A DNA stretch of 64,000 bases, taken from positions 930,001 through 994,000 of the forward strand of contig NZ_CP195121.1 of the NCBI RefSeq assembly GCF_052057775.1. The letters run 5' to 3'. This document shows positions 35,478 through 43,094 of the stretch, piece after piece. The stretch's first letter is position 1, and every line of letters begins with the position of its first letter. This DNA comes from Methanococcoides sp052057775. GTDB taxonomy: Archaea; Halobacteriota; Methanosarcinia; Methanosarcinales; Methanosarcinaceae. Both the position numbers and the translations under genes were made by a program. Under the pieces are notes generated by a model. That model saw nothing but the letters and a program-made list of their open reading frames with translations, was not told where the DNA came from and did no database searches.

Positions 35478-36683
35478 ATGATACGAAATATCAAAGTTGA
35501 ACAACTTCACGAGACCCCCATCGAGAAGCAGGAGATCGAGCTTGTAGAAAGAAAAGGTATCGGTCACCCTGATAGTATCAGTGACGGTCTTGCAGAGGCT
35601 GTAAGCCGTGCCCTTTGTAAAGAGTACATCGACAAGTGCGGTACAGTTCTTCACCACAACACCGATGAGACCCAGATCGTTGCAGGCAGGTCCAATCCAG
35701 AGTTCGGTGGCGGAGAGGTCATCAAGCCTATCTACACTCTTCTTGTCGGAAGGGCTACCAAGACATTCGATGGAATGGAGATACCTGTCGAGGCAGTTGC
35801 TCTTGAAGCTGCACGTAACTATGTCAGGAACACTATCGTTGACATGGACATGGAACGCGACATGATCATCGACTGTAAGCTTGGAACCGGTTCATCCGAT
35901 CTCAGGGATGTTTTCCACAGGGATCACGTTCCTATGGCAAACGACACATCATTTGGTGTGGGCCATGCTCCGTTCTCCGAACTTGAGCAGATCGTTTACA
36001 ATACCGAGAGGCAGCTTCTTACAGATCTCAAAAAGAAGAGCATTCCAGGGATCGGTGAGGATATCAAGGTAATGGGTCTGAGGGACAACGACGATATTTC
36101 CCTGACCATCTGCTGTGGTATGGTAGGCAGGCACATCGATGACATGGACCACTACGTCAGTGCAAAGGAAGAGATGACCGAGTACGTTCTGGACCTTGCA
36201 AGCAAGTACACTGAGAGGAATGTCTATGCCCACATCAACACTGCAGATGACATTAAAGGTGGTTGCGATTGCGTTTTCCTTACCGTTACAGGTACCTCTG
36301 CGGAGATGGGTGATGATGGTTCAGTAGGACGTGGAAACCGTTCCAACGGTCTTATTACACCAAGCAGGCCAATGAGCATGGAAGCAACAAGTGGTAAGAA
36401 CCCGATCAACCACATCGGCAAGATCTACAACCTCCTTTCAACACAGATGGCAAGGGATATTGTAAGTAAAGTTGATGAGCTCAGTGATGTTCATGTAAAA
36501 CTGCTCTCACAGATCGGTCAGCCTATTGACCAGCCATTGGTCGCAAATGCCCAGATCATTCCTGAAGATGGTGCAAACTTCGCTAACGTAAGGTCTGAGG
36601 CAGAGGTCATTATCGATGACTGGCTTGAGAACATCACCAAGATCACTGACATGGTTATCAAAGGTGAGCTCACAACCTTCTGA
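35478..36683 (+). CDS. S-adenosylmethionine synthetase, archaeal type
   Basis: Makes SAM from methionine and ATP. The 401-residue protein belongs to the archaeal AdoMet synthetase family, which shares little sequence with bacterial MetK. Recognisable segments are VERKGIGHPDSISDGLAEAVS near residue 24, HHNTDETQIVAG, ACKLGTGSS-like DCKLGTGSSDLRD, and GRGNRSNGLITPSRPMSMEA. GAGG precedes the ATG by 7 nt. SAM supply serves many radical SAM and methyl-transfer enzymes in this window. Two hairpins follow the stop. Confidence 0.96.
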   Translation: MIRNIKVEQLHETPIEKQEIELVERKGIGHPDSISDGLAEAVSRALCKEYIDKCGTVLHHNTDETQIVAGRSNPEFGGGEVIKPIYTLLVGRATKTFDGMEIPVEAVALEAARNYVRNTIVDMDMERDMIIDCKLGTGSSDLRDVFHRDHVPMANDTSFGVGHAPFSELEQIVYNTERQLLTDLKKKSIPGIGEDIKVMGLRDNDDISLTICCGMVGRHIDDMDHYVSAKEEMTEYVLDLASKYTERNVYAHINTADDIKGGCDCVFLTVTGTSAEMGDDGSVGRGNRSNGLITPSRPMSMEATSGKNPINHIGKIYNLLSTQMARDIVSKVDELSDVHVKLLSQIGQPIDQPLVANAQIIPEDGANFANVRSEAEVIIDDWLENITKITDMVIKGELTTF

Positions 36684-36715
36684 GATCATACACTCTTTAA
36701 CATGGGTAGCTTATG

Positions 36716-36774
36716 GGAAGACAATGTGGTCTTCCATGAGCGGGCAGTTGCCGGAACTTCGTATCGCAACTGCC
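36716..36774 (+). terminator. Two consecutive hairpins and T-rich tail after SAM synthetase
   Basis: GGAAGAC (36716-36722) pairs with GTCTTCC (36729-36735) around a 6-nt loop. GGCAGTTGC (36743-36751) pairs with GCAACTGCC (36766-36774), a perfect 9-bp stem with a 14-nt loop. About 70 nt of T-rich sequence follows. It may be a terminator, a 3' UTR stability element or a small RNA. Confidence 0.55.
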
Positions 36775-36966
36775 ATTTCTTTCTATTTTTGTCCCTACTT
36801 CCTTTCGATTTTGTATCTTTCACCTTTTTTCTGGCTTTTTCACTCAGATTCCCTTTACAATTTGCTCCAAAATTGCTCAGACGGCGAAAAGAATAAGTAT
36901 TATTATGCATATGAAGGGGTTGCATCTCACGTTGGTGGGGTGTAAGGATGCTGTATTCAGCGGAGA

Positions 36967-37075
36967 CCCGCCTTAACTCAGTGGTAGAGTGCGCGGCTGT
37001 AGTATGGTTCATGCGACTTGTCGCACATACCGCGCAGGCACCGCGATGTCCCCGGTTCGAGTCTGGGAGGCGGGA
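36967..37075 (+). tRNA. tRNA-Tyr(GUA) with a 37-nt intron
   Basis: The acceptor CCCGCCT (36967-36973) pairs with AGGCGGG (37068-37074); the discriminator is A and C1-G72 is the archaeal Tyr identity pair. D arm ACTC/GAGT and T arm CCCGG/CTGGG are intact. The anticodon GTA is at 36999-37001. An intron at 37003-37039 follows position 37. Splice-site structure is visible: CTGT (36997-37000) pairs with GCAG (37034-37037), flanked by 3-nt bulges AG/T and GC/A, cut after the second base as in a bulge-helix-bulge. The spliced anticodon stem is CGCGG with CCGCG (37041-37045). A TATA-like aagtattattatg lies near 36895-36907. Confidence 0.93.
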
Positions 37076-37100
37076 CTAAACATCCTAAAACCTCAAAAGG

Positions 37101-37108
37101 TTTATATA
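37101..37108 (+). promoter_or_regulatory. TATA box for tRNA-Asp
   Basis: TTTATATA preceded by AAAAGG (a BRE-like purine element) lies 47 nt before the tRNA. Transcription would start near 37133, leaving a 5' leader of about 20 nt for RNase P. Confidence 0.75.
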
Positions 37109-37154
37109 CCTGGATGAGTATTAGGGTGTGCTCACAGCAGCAATCACTCGCAAT

Positions 37155-37227
37155 GTCCGAATAGTGTAGAGGCCTATCATGGAGCCCTGTCGAGGCTCCG
37201 ACCCGGGTTCGAATCCCGGTTCGGGCG
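37155..37227 (+). tRNA. tRNA-Asp(GUC)
   Basis: 73 nt. The acceptor GTCCGAA pairs with TTCGGGC (one T-G pair); the discriminator is G, usual for Asp. The anticodon loop CTGTCGA gives GTC, with stem GAGCC/GGCTC. The T arm is CCGGG TTCGAAT CCCGG. No intron. It has its own TATA box and a strong terminator hairpin. Confidence 0.96.
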
Positions 37228-37234
37228 TATAATT

Positions 37235-37257
37235 TTACCGGCAAATTATGCCGGTAA
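37235..37257 (+). terminator. Hairpin terminator after tRNA-Asp
   Basis: TTACCGGCA and TGCCGGTAA form a perfect 9-bp stem with a 5-nt loop (AATTA), followed by TAATTTTC. It begins 8 nt after the tRNA 3' end. Confidence 0.7.
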
Positions 37258-37407
37258 TAATTTTCTTATTCTAACAAAACATTATTGACTTTTAGCAAAT
37301 ATGCAAATTTCTAATCCCACTTACGCTTGTTTCCCAAAACGCATCTGGAAAGGGTTTTCTTCTTTAAATAGAAAACTTAATGTACAATGGGCATTTGATG
37401 GGTAACA

Positions 37408-37437
37408 TTAATATATTGGTATAAAGTACGCGTACTT
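37408..37437 (+). promoter_or_regulatory. TATA box and perfect 14-bp palindrome before the NfnAB-like pair
   Basis: A TATA element TTAATATATTGG (37408-37419) is followed at 37424-37437 by AAGTACGCGTACTT, a perfect palindrome. The expected transcription start is near 37440. A regulator bound here would block initiation, the usual geometry of an archaeal repressor operator. No second copy was noticed in the window. Confidence 0.6.
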
Positions 37438-37462
37438 CCGACTGTATTATGAAAGTGATCTA

Positions 37463-38314
37463 ATGGCATACAAAATAATAGAGAAACGTCAATTGGTGCC
37501 GAATGTGCACCTGATGAACATCGAGGCTCCTGATGTGGCTGCGGCTGCAAAGCCCGGTCAGTTCATTATTCTTCGTATTGATGAAGAGGGCGAAAGGATC
37601 CCTCTGACAATTGCAGATTATGATGCAGACAAGGGTTTTGTCACCATCATCTTCCAGGAGATGGGTAAGACGACGAAACAGCTTGCAAAGCTGGCTGCAG
37701 GTGATGATCTTCAGGATTTCGTGGGTCCTCTGGGCAAACCATCCGAGATCGAAAAGATCGGTACTGTATTGCTTGTGGGTGGAGGGATCGGCATTGCTCC
37801 TGTCTATCCTCAGGCCCGTGCATATCGTGAGATCGGTAACAAAGTGATCTCCATTATTGGTGCACGCAATGAGGAAATGCTCATCCTTGAAGATGAAATG
37901 AACTCTGTAAGTGATGAACTTCTTGTTGCAACAGATGATGGTTCCAAAGGTCACCACGGTTTTGTTACAGATCTTGTCAAACAGCTTCTCGACAGCGATG
38001 AAAAGATCGACAGGATCGTTGCCATTGGTCCTCCTATCATGATGCGCACAGTTGCCGGTGTCACTGAACCTTACGATGTTGAGACTATTGTAAGCCTCAA
38101 TCCGATCATGGTGGATGGTACAGGTATGTGCGGCGGATGCCGTGTGAATGTTGGCGGCGAGACAAAGTTCGCATGTGTGGATGGTCCTGAGTTCAATGCA
38201 AAGGATGTGGACTTCAACCTCCTGATGAGCCGTCTGTCATTATATCGCAAAGAGGAAATGGACTCTCTTGAGAGCTACAACAAAGGCTGCGGAGATGAGT
38301 GCAAATGTCAGTAA
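37463..38314 (+). CDS. Ferredoxin-NADP reductase/sulfide dehydrogenase small subunit (NfnA/SudB type)
   Basis: A 283-residue flavoprotein with an N-terminal FAD-binding barrel (PGQFIILRIDEEGERIPLTIAD), an NAD-binding domain (VGGGIGIAPVYPQARAY, about residues 95-112) and a C-terminal [2Fe-2S] cysteine set (GMCGGCRVNV with a later C in KFACVDG). It forms a complex with the next gene product. Such complexes are either electron-bifurcating NADH-dependent ferredoxin:NADP+ oxidoreductases or sulfide dehydrogenases. A GTGATC site precedes the ATG. Its 3' end overlaps the start of the partner gene, so the subunits are coupled. A lysine-poor, Cys-rich tail (GCGDECKCQ) closes the protein. Confidence 0.9.
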   Translation: MAYKIIEKRQLVPNVHLMNIEAPDVAAAAKPGQFIILRIDEEGERIPLTIADYDADKGFVTIIFQEMGKTTKQLAKLAAGDDLQDFVGPLGKPSEIEKIGTVLLVGGGIGIAPVYPQARAYREIGNKVISIIGARNEEMLILEDEMNSVSDELLVATDDGSKGHHGFVTDLVKQLLDSDEKIDRIVAIGPPIMMRTVAGVTEPYDVETIVSLNPIMVDGTGMCGGCRVNVGGETKFACVDGPEFNAKDVDFNLLMSRLSLYRKEEMDSLESYNKGCGDECKCQ

Positions 38315-39675
38315 CACAGGAAATGCCTGAACAGCCTGCTGAAGAACGTATCCACAACTTCGAAGAGGTTGCACTGGGTTACTCTGAAGAGCAGGCTATC
38401 CTTGAAGCAAAGCGTTGCCTTGAATGCAAGAATCCAAAATGTGTGGAAGGCTGCCCTGTGAATATCAATATTCCTGGCTTTGTCTCCAAAATGAAAGAGG
38501 GTAATTTCGAAGAAGCTATCGCTGTGATCAAGGAAACCAACACCCTTCCTGCAGTGTGCGGCCGTGTCTGCCCTCAGGAAGAACAGTGCGAGAAACTTTG
38601 TGTCCTTGGAAAGAAGAACGACCCGATCTCCATCGGTCGTCTTGAAAGATTCTGTGCGGACCGCGAACGTGAGGCTGGTGTCAAGGACCCTGTTGTTGCC
38701 GAACCAACCGGCAAGAAAGTGGCTATCGTAGGTACCGGTCCTGCGGGACTTACAGCAGCATCAGATCTTGCAAAGGCAGGTCACTCAGTAACAATGTTCG
38801 AGGCATTGCATGAAGCAGGCGGAGTATTGATCTACGGTATCCCTGAGTTCAGGCTTCCAAAGGCTATCGTGAAAGAAGAGGTAGACTACATCATGAAGCT
38901 GGGTGCAGATCTTAAGGTGGACTATGTTATTGGCCGTATAAAGACCCTTGACCAGCTTGAGGATGATTTCGATGCGGTTTTCCTCGGAACCGGTGCAGGT
39001 CTTCCTAAGTTCATGGGGATCGAGGGTGAGAACCTGAATGGTGTCTACTCCGCAAATGAGTTCCTTACACGTGTCAACTTGATGAAGGCATACCGTTTCC
39101 CTGAATATGACACTCCGATCAAGAGGGGAAGCCATGTCATCGTAGTAGGTGGCGGTAATGTTGCAATGGATGCAGCACGCAGTGCATTAAGGCTTGGTGC
39201 AGATGAGGTAAGCATCGTCTACAGACGTAGCGACGAAGAGCTTCCTGCAAGACGCGAAGAGATCGAGCATGCAAAGGAAGAGGGCATCGTATTCCGTCTC
39301 CTGACCAATCCTGTACGCATCCTTGAAGGCGAGAACATGACCGTCAACGGTGTGGAGTGCATTAAGATGGAACTTGGAGAACCTGATGAGTCAGGCCGCA
39401 GACGACCTGTGGAAGTTAAAGGTTCCGAGCACGTTATCGATGCTGAAATTGTCATCATGGCTATCGGTACTTCACCTAACCCTATCATCTTCGAGGGTTC
39501 AAAAGGCCTTGAGGTCACACCATGGGGCACCATTGTGGTGAACGAGACAGGCATGACATCAATTGATGGTGTTTGTGCAGGTGGGGATGCTGTGACAGGT
39601 GCGGCTACAGTGATCAGTGCAATGGGTGCAGGAAAACTGGCTGCAAAGACCATCAACGATTACCTTTCAAAATAA
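38305..39675 (+). CDS. NADPH-dependent glutamate-synthase-like large subunit (NfnB/SudA type)
   Basis: A 456-residue iron-sulfur flavoprotein related to the small subunit of glutamate synthase. The N-terminal cluster cysteines are in RCLECKNPKCVEGCPV and AVCGRVCPQEEQCEKLC. The FAD loop is VAIVGTGPAGLTAASDLAKAG (about 128-148), and the NADPH loop is VIVVGGGNVAMDAARSALRLGADEV. I prefer ATG 38305; a GTG at 38299 is also in frame. No glutamate synthase large subunit is nearby, so a role in NADP reduction with the preceding subunit is likelier than glutamate synthesis. Confidence 0.92.
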   Translation: MSVTQEMPEQPAEERIHNFEEVALGYSEEQAILEAKRCLECKNPKCVEGCPVNINIPGFVSKMKEGNFEEAIAVIKETNTLPAVCGRVCPQEEQCEKLCVLGKKNDPISIGRLERFCADREREAGVKDPVVAEPTGKKVAIVGTGPAGLTAASDLAKAGHSVTMFEALHEAGGVLIYGIPEFRLPKAIVKEEVDYIMKLGADLKVDYVIGRIKTLDQLEDDFDAVFLGTGAGLPKFMGIEGENLNGVYSANEFLTRVNLMKAYRFPEYDTPIKRGSHVIVVGGGNVAMDAARSALRLGADEVSIVYRRSDEELPARREEIEHAKEEGIVFRLLTNPVRILEGENMTVNGVECIKMELGEPDESGRRRPVEVKGSEHVIDAEIVIMAIGTSPNPIIFEGSKGLEVTPWGTIVVNETGMTSIDGVCAGGDAVTGAATVISAMGAGKLAAKTINDYLSK

Positions 39676-39687
39676 AGTCAATCTATA

Positions 39688-39719
39688 GCAGGTCATAAGG
39701 GCCTGCGATCTCTTTTTTA
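39688..39719 (+). terminator. Hairpin and T-run after the NfnAB-like pair
   Basis: GCAGG (39688-39692) and CCTGC (39702-39706) form a stem around a 9-nt loop, followed by tcttttttat at 39711-39720. It lies 13 nt past the stop. Confidence 0.6.
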
Positions 39720-39748
39720 TTTCTGTTATCTCTTGTTACACTCACTTT

Positions 39749-41836
39749 ATGTGTTTCATGGAAGTATTTATGAACACCAATCCCCATTTCATGTCAATGC
39801 ACTTAAAAAAGGCCAATTCACAAATGCATAAGGTTACTTCTAACAAAAGCAAGAATAGCTCTCGGGAAAATAAGAGATCTTTCAGGAAATCCTTCCCTGA
39901 AAAACATCCTGTCCTTTTCTGGTGCAGTGAATGTAATGCACCTCTTATCAAGCCGGAATGTGGCTCATGTGGAGGGGAAGTGCTTGAAGTGAAACTTTCG
40001 GGTACAGGTGACATCCGTTTCTGTTCACCCTATGAGCGTGACGTGCTTGGTGAATTGCTTCTATCCGAGTATGGCTGTGATCCTATCGGACAGCATATGG
40101 TCCTTTTGAACAAGATACCCGGTGATGATAAGACTGACGAAGTCATCGTTGACGGGTTTAATGTTGGTGTATTGTTCTATGACATGCATACGATGGGCGA
40201 TCGGTTCGAGCCATCTGCAATGGGTGCACAGTTGATCCATTCACTTTCCGATAGAAAGACCGTTGTCCTGGGGAAGGCAGGTTTGCATCTTAGTGGCAAG
40301 AAGATCAGGGCAGATGCCCTTGAGAGCTTCAGTGATGATATCAAAAAAGGTGACTTTTTGATCGTGGTCTCCGGCAATCTTGTCGGGTCGGGTGTCGCCC
40401 TGTGTGACAGTGCTGAAATGGACCTCATCGAGGGTCCGGTTGTAAGGGTTCGGAAGATCATGAGCGATACAATGGTTCTAAGTCCGAAAGTCCCTTCGAT
40501 GGCTGATGTTGTAAACGCCAACCTGCCTCATCTCAGGCAGCTTGGTAAGAATGCGATGAACACCATCAAGGGCATTGCGAACCAGAAAGAATTCCGCGAT
40601 CTCCCTGTACACGTATCTTTCAGCGGGGGGAAGGACAGTCTTGTGGTCCTTGACCTGACATTGAGCGCCCTTAAGAACAGGGATGTAAGCGCCTTTTTCC
40701 TGAACACCGGGATCGAGTTCCCGGAAACTGTGGATTTTGTGCATGAATATTGTGAAAAACGTGGCATTGAGCTTATCGAGGCAAAGGCAGGAAATGCCTT
40801 CTGGGACAATGTTGAAAGCTTCGGTCCTCCTGCAAAGGATTTCCGCTGGTGCTGCAAGGTCTGCAAACTTGCTCCTGCGGGGGACGTGATCGACAACTGC
40901 ACTAAAGAAGGCGGGGTTTGCCTGACCATCGACGGGAAGCGCAGGTATGAGTCCTTTTCCAGGGCCAACATTGCGGCAAGTGAGAAGAACCCATTTGTTC
41001 CCGACCAGTTGAACATATTCCCGATACGGGACTGGCGTGCCATTGAGGTGTGGCTTTACATACACTGGCGCGGGCTGGATTACAATCCTTTGTATGACCG
41101 TGGGTTTGAGCGCGTTGGTTGCTACCTGTGCCCTGCAGAACTCTCCGCAGAGTATGAGGGGTTGCGTGAGATCCATCCGGATATGTATGAAAGGTGGAAT
41201 GACTATTTGCTGAAGTGGGCACGGTCCCGTGGTCTTTCGGCTGAGTATGTAAAGCATGGGCTATGGCGCTGGAAGGAACTTCCTCCAAAGATGGTGATAC
41301 TTGCCAATGAGCTTGGGATCGATACCGAGCATGTTCGCGCCGATGAGGATTTCTCCATAGTCCTCACCTCAGGGTTCTCCCCCTGCAGGGAGGGCGGCTA
41401 TACTGTCGAGGCGAACGTCAGCGGTGTGCTTTTAACCGAAGCTGCTGCCGTCATGAACATACTGGGTACAACTGTCTTCTCAGAGGACCTTGGCATGTTG
41501 CTTCTCAGGATGGGGAACGATTCTGTGAAATTCTTCTCATCGGGCAGTCTCAAGGTAACTGCAGGATCGGAAGATGTTGCCCGCAAAGTCCTCAGGATGG
41601 TCGCAGAACAGCTGATACGCATCAACAAGTGTACTGAATGTGGCATCTGCCTGAAGATCTGTCCTGTGAATGCGATAACTCTGGGATCTGAAAAAGGGAA
41701 GTTGTACATAAACGATGATTGCATTCGTTGTGGTAAATGTACTGAAGCATGTGTCGTCATGAAATATTCGGACCGGCTTCTTTCCGATATACTGGATCTG
41801 GGAGGTAAGGTTACGGGTGCAATCTCTTTTGAGTGA
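39749..41836 (+). CDS. PAPS-reductase-like fusion with zinc ribbon and ferredoxin domains
   Basis: A 695-residue multidomain protein. In order: a basic N-terminal tail; a zinc ribbon at about 59-75 (CSEC and CGSC); a PUA-like segment (about 140-250); a PAPS reductase/ATP-pyrophosphatase domain with the PP-loop SGGKDS (292-297), and an RWCCKVCKLAP cysteine patch (about 368-378); a region with CYLCPAELSAEYEGL; and a C-terminal pair of [4Fe-4S] motifs (CTECGICLKICP near 628, CIRCGKCTEACV near 658). The family is restricted to archaea, mainly methanogens. The PUA part hints at an RNA or tRNA substrate and thiolation rather than assimilatory sulfate reduction. Upstream starts are uncertain (ATG 39749, 39770 or 39791). 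Confidence 0.8.
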   Translation: MCFMEVFMNTNPHFMSMHLKKANSQMHKVTSNKSKNSSRENKRSFRKSFPEKHPVLFWCSECNAPLIKPECGSCGGEVLEVKLSGTGDIRFCSPYERDVLGELLLSEYGCDPIGQHMVLLNKIPGDDKTDEVIVDGFNVGVLFYDMHTMGDRFEPSAMGAQLIHSLSDRKTVVLGKAGLHLSGKKIRADALESFSDDIKKGDFLIVVSGNLVGSGVALCDSAEMDLIEGPVVRVRKIMSDTMVLSPKVPSMADVVNANLPHLRQLGKNAMNTIKGIANQKEFRDLPVHVSFSGGKDSLVVLDLTLSALKNRDVSAFFLNTGIEFPETVDFVHEYCEKRGIELIEAKAGNAFWDNVESFGPPAKDFRWCCKVCKLAPAGDVIDNCTKEGGVCLTIDGKRRYESFSRANIAASEKNPFVPDQLNIFPIRDWRAIEVWLYIHWRGLDYNPLYDRGFERVGCYLCPAELSAEYEGLREIHPDMYERWNDYLLKWARSRGLSAEYVKHGLWRWKELPPKMVILANELGIDTEHVRADEDFSIVLTSGFSPCREGGYTVEANVSGVLLTEAAAVMNILGTTVFSEDLGMLLLRMGNDSVKFFSSGSLKVTAGSEDVARKVLRMVAEQLIRINKCTECGICLKICPVNAITLGSEKGKLYINDDCIRCGKCTEACVVMKYSDRLLSDILDLGGKVTGAISFE

Positions 41837-41913
41837 ATTATTAATAGTGTGTTGAAGTTATATTATATGTCTACTAATATTATTATTCGTTAAATTTACT
41901 GTATGTGTGTTCG

Positions 41914-42993
41914 ATGGTCACGGATATATCTAATGAGCTGTCCCGGCAGATAGGTTCCAGATGGAAGGTTCTCGTAATCGTAGCCTTAGTCATACTTTTC
42001 TCCATATTTGTTTACATTTTACTGCCGCTTGCTGATGGTATTATGCTTGGCCTTGTTTTCGCATACATAGCAAGGCCGATCTATACGTTCTTACAAAAGA
42101 AACGTCATGTAGGTGCATTCATTGCCACGATGTTCATTGTAGCACCTATTATTCTGATCCTCGGAATGGGTATTATTGAGATCGCCAACCAGATCGTCTG
42201 GATTACTGAGAACCAGACCGTTGTGATCAGTAATCTGTTCGATTTCATACGCAACCTGAACATTCCTCATGAATACTATGCGCAGATACAGCAGACAATA
42301 TGGGATTCATCCCTTTCGATCCTGCCTCTGCTTGGTAACCTTGTATTCGTTTCCTATGCTCGCGGGATAGCGATGTTCGTGATAAATCTAATGATAGCTG
42401 TCTTTGTATGCTATTTCCTTCTTGCAGATGGTGATTCCCTTTATCATGCATTTCTAAGGGTCGTTCCTGATGGAAATAAGTCTGTTGTCAAAAGGTACAT
42501 CTACCACATGGATGTGATACTTGGTGGTGTTTTCATTGGTAATGCCTATGCGGCACTTTCAGTAAGTACTCTTTCTGTTATCGTGTTCTATGCCTTTGGT
42601 CTCTCACATGTGCTTGCTCTGGCCACACTCATATTCATTGCATCTGCAATACCCATGTTTGCTGGTTACATGGTACTGGTGGTCCTTTCCATCATACGCT
42701 ATCTCAATCTTGGACTTGAGAGCGCTGTGATCTTCTTTGTTGTATGCTCGATCATCATCTATGTGCCACCTGAGCTTTTCCTGCGCCCCTACCTTGCAAG
42801 CGTAAAGTCGCATATCCATCCGTTCCTTATATTCCTTGCATTCCTTGGTGGTGCTTTTGTCGGTGGTATCGCCGGCTTCTTTGCAGCACCGATACTCCTG
42901 GGCTCCATAATAGCAGCCTATAAGGTGTATGTGGAGTGTCTTGACAAAGCTGAGGCTGAACAGGCGGAAGCGGGACTAATTGCAGAAGAATAA
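41914..42993 (+). CDS. AI-2E-family (PerM-type) membrane transporter
   Basis: A 359-residue membrane protein with about eight hydrophobic segments and a large extramembrane loop (about 95-140). Family motifs include a hydrophobic LPLADGIMLGLVFAYIARPIYTFLQ near residue 35 and the C-terminal FLGGAFVGGIAGFFAAPILLGSIIAAY. Characterised relatives export autoinducer-2 or act as Na+/H+ antiporters; nothing here suggests which. ATG 41914 (MVTDISNELS) is the likely start. Confidence 0.88.
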   Translation: MVTDISNELSRQIGSRWKVLVIVALVILFSIFVYILLPLADGIMLGLVFAYIARPIYTFLQKKRHVGAFIATMFIVAPIILILGMGIIEIANQIVWITENQTVVISNLFDFIRNLNIPHEYYAQIQQTIWDSSLSILPLLGNLVFVSYARGIAMFVINLMIAVFVCYFLLADGDSLYHAFLRVVPDGNKSVVKRYIYHMDVILGGVFIGNAYAALSVSTLSVIVFYAFGLSHVLALATLIFIASAIPMFAGYMVLVVLSIIRYLNLGLESAVIFFVVCSIIIYVPPELFLRPYLASVKSHIHPFLIFLAFLGGAFVGGIAGFFAAPILLGSIIAAYKVYVECLDKAEAEQAEAGLIAEE

Positions 42994-43094
42994 GTTCTTT
43001 TTATCAGTCCATTCCTATTTCTCAAATGTTTACTTGAAAAAGGTTAATAAGGATTGGTTTAATTAAAGCACAGGATTATTTAACCGGTGAGATC

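Noticed and set aside
36686..37012. 108-codon open frame on the complementary strand
   Set aside because: It runs antisense through tRNA-Tyr and a hairpin region, with no ribosome site and no family resemblance.
40478..41257. 259-codon open frame on the complementary strand
   Set aside because: It is a shadow of the PAPS-reductase-like gene; the plus-strand frame carries all recognisable motifs.
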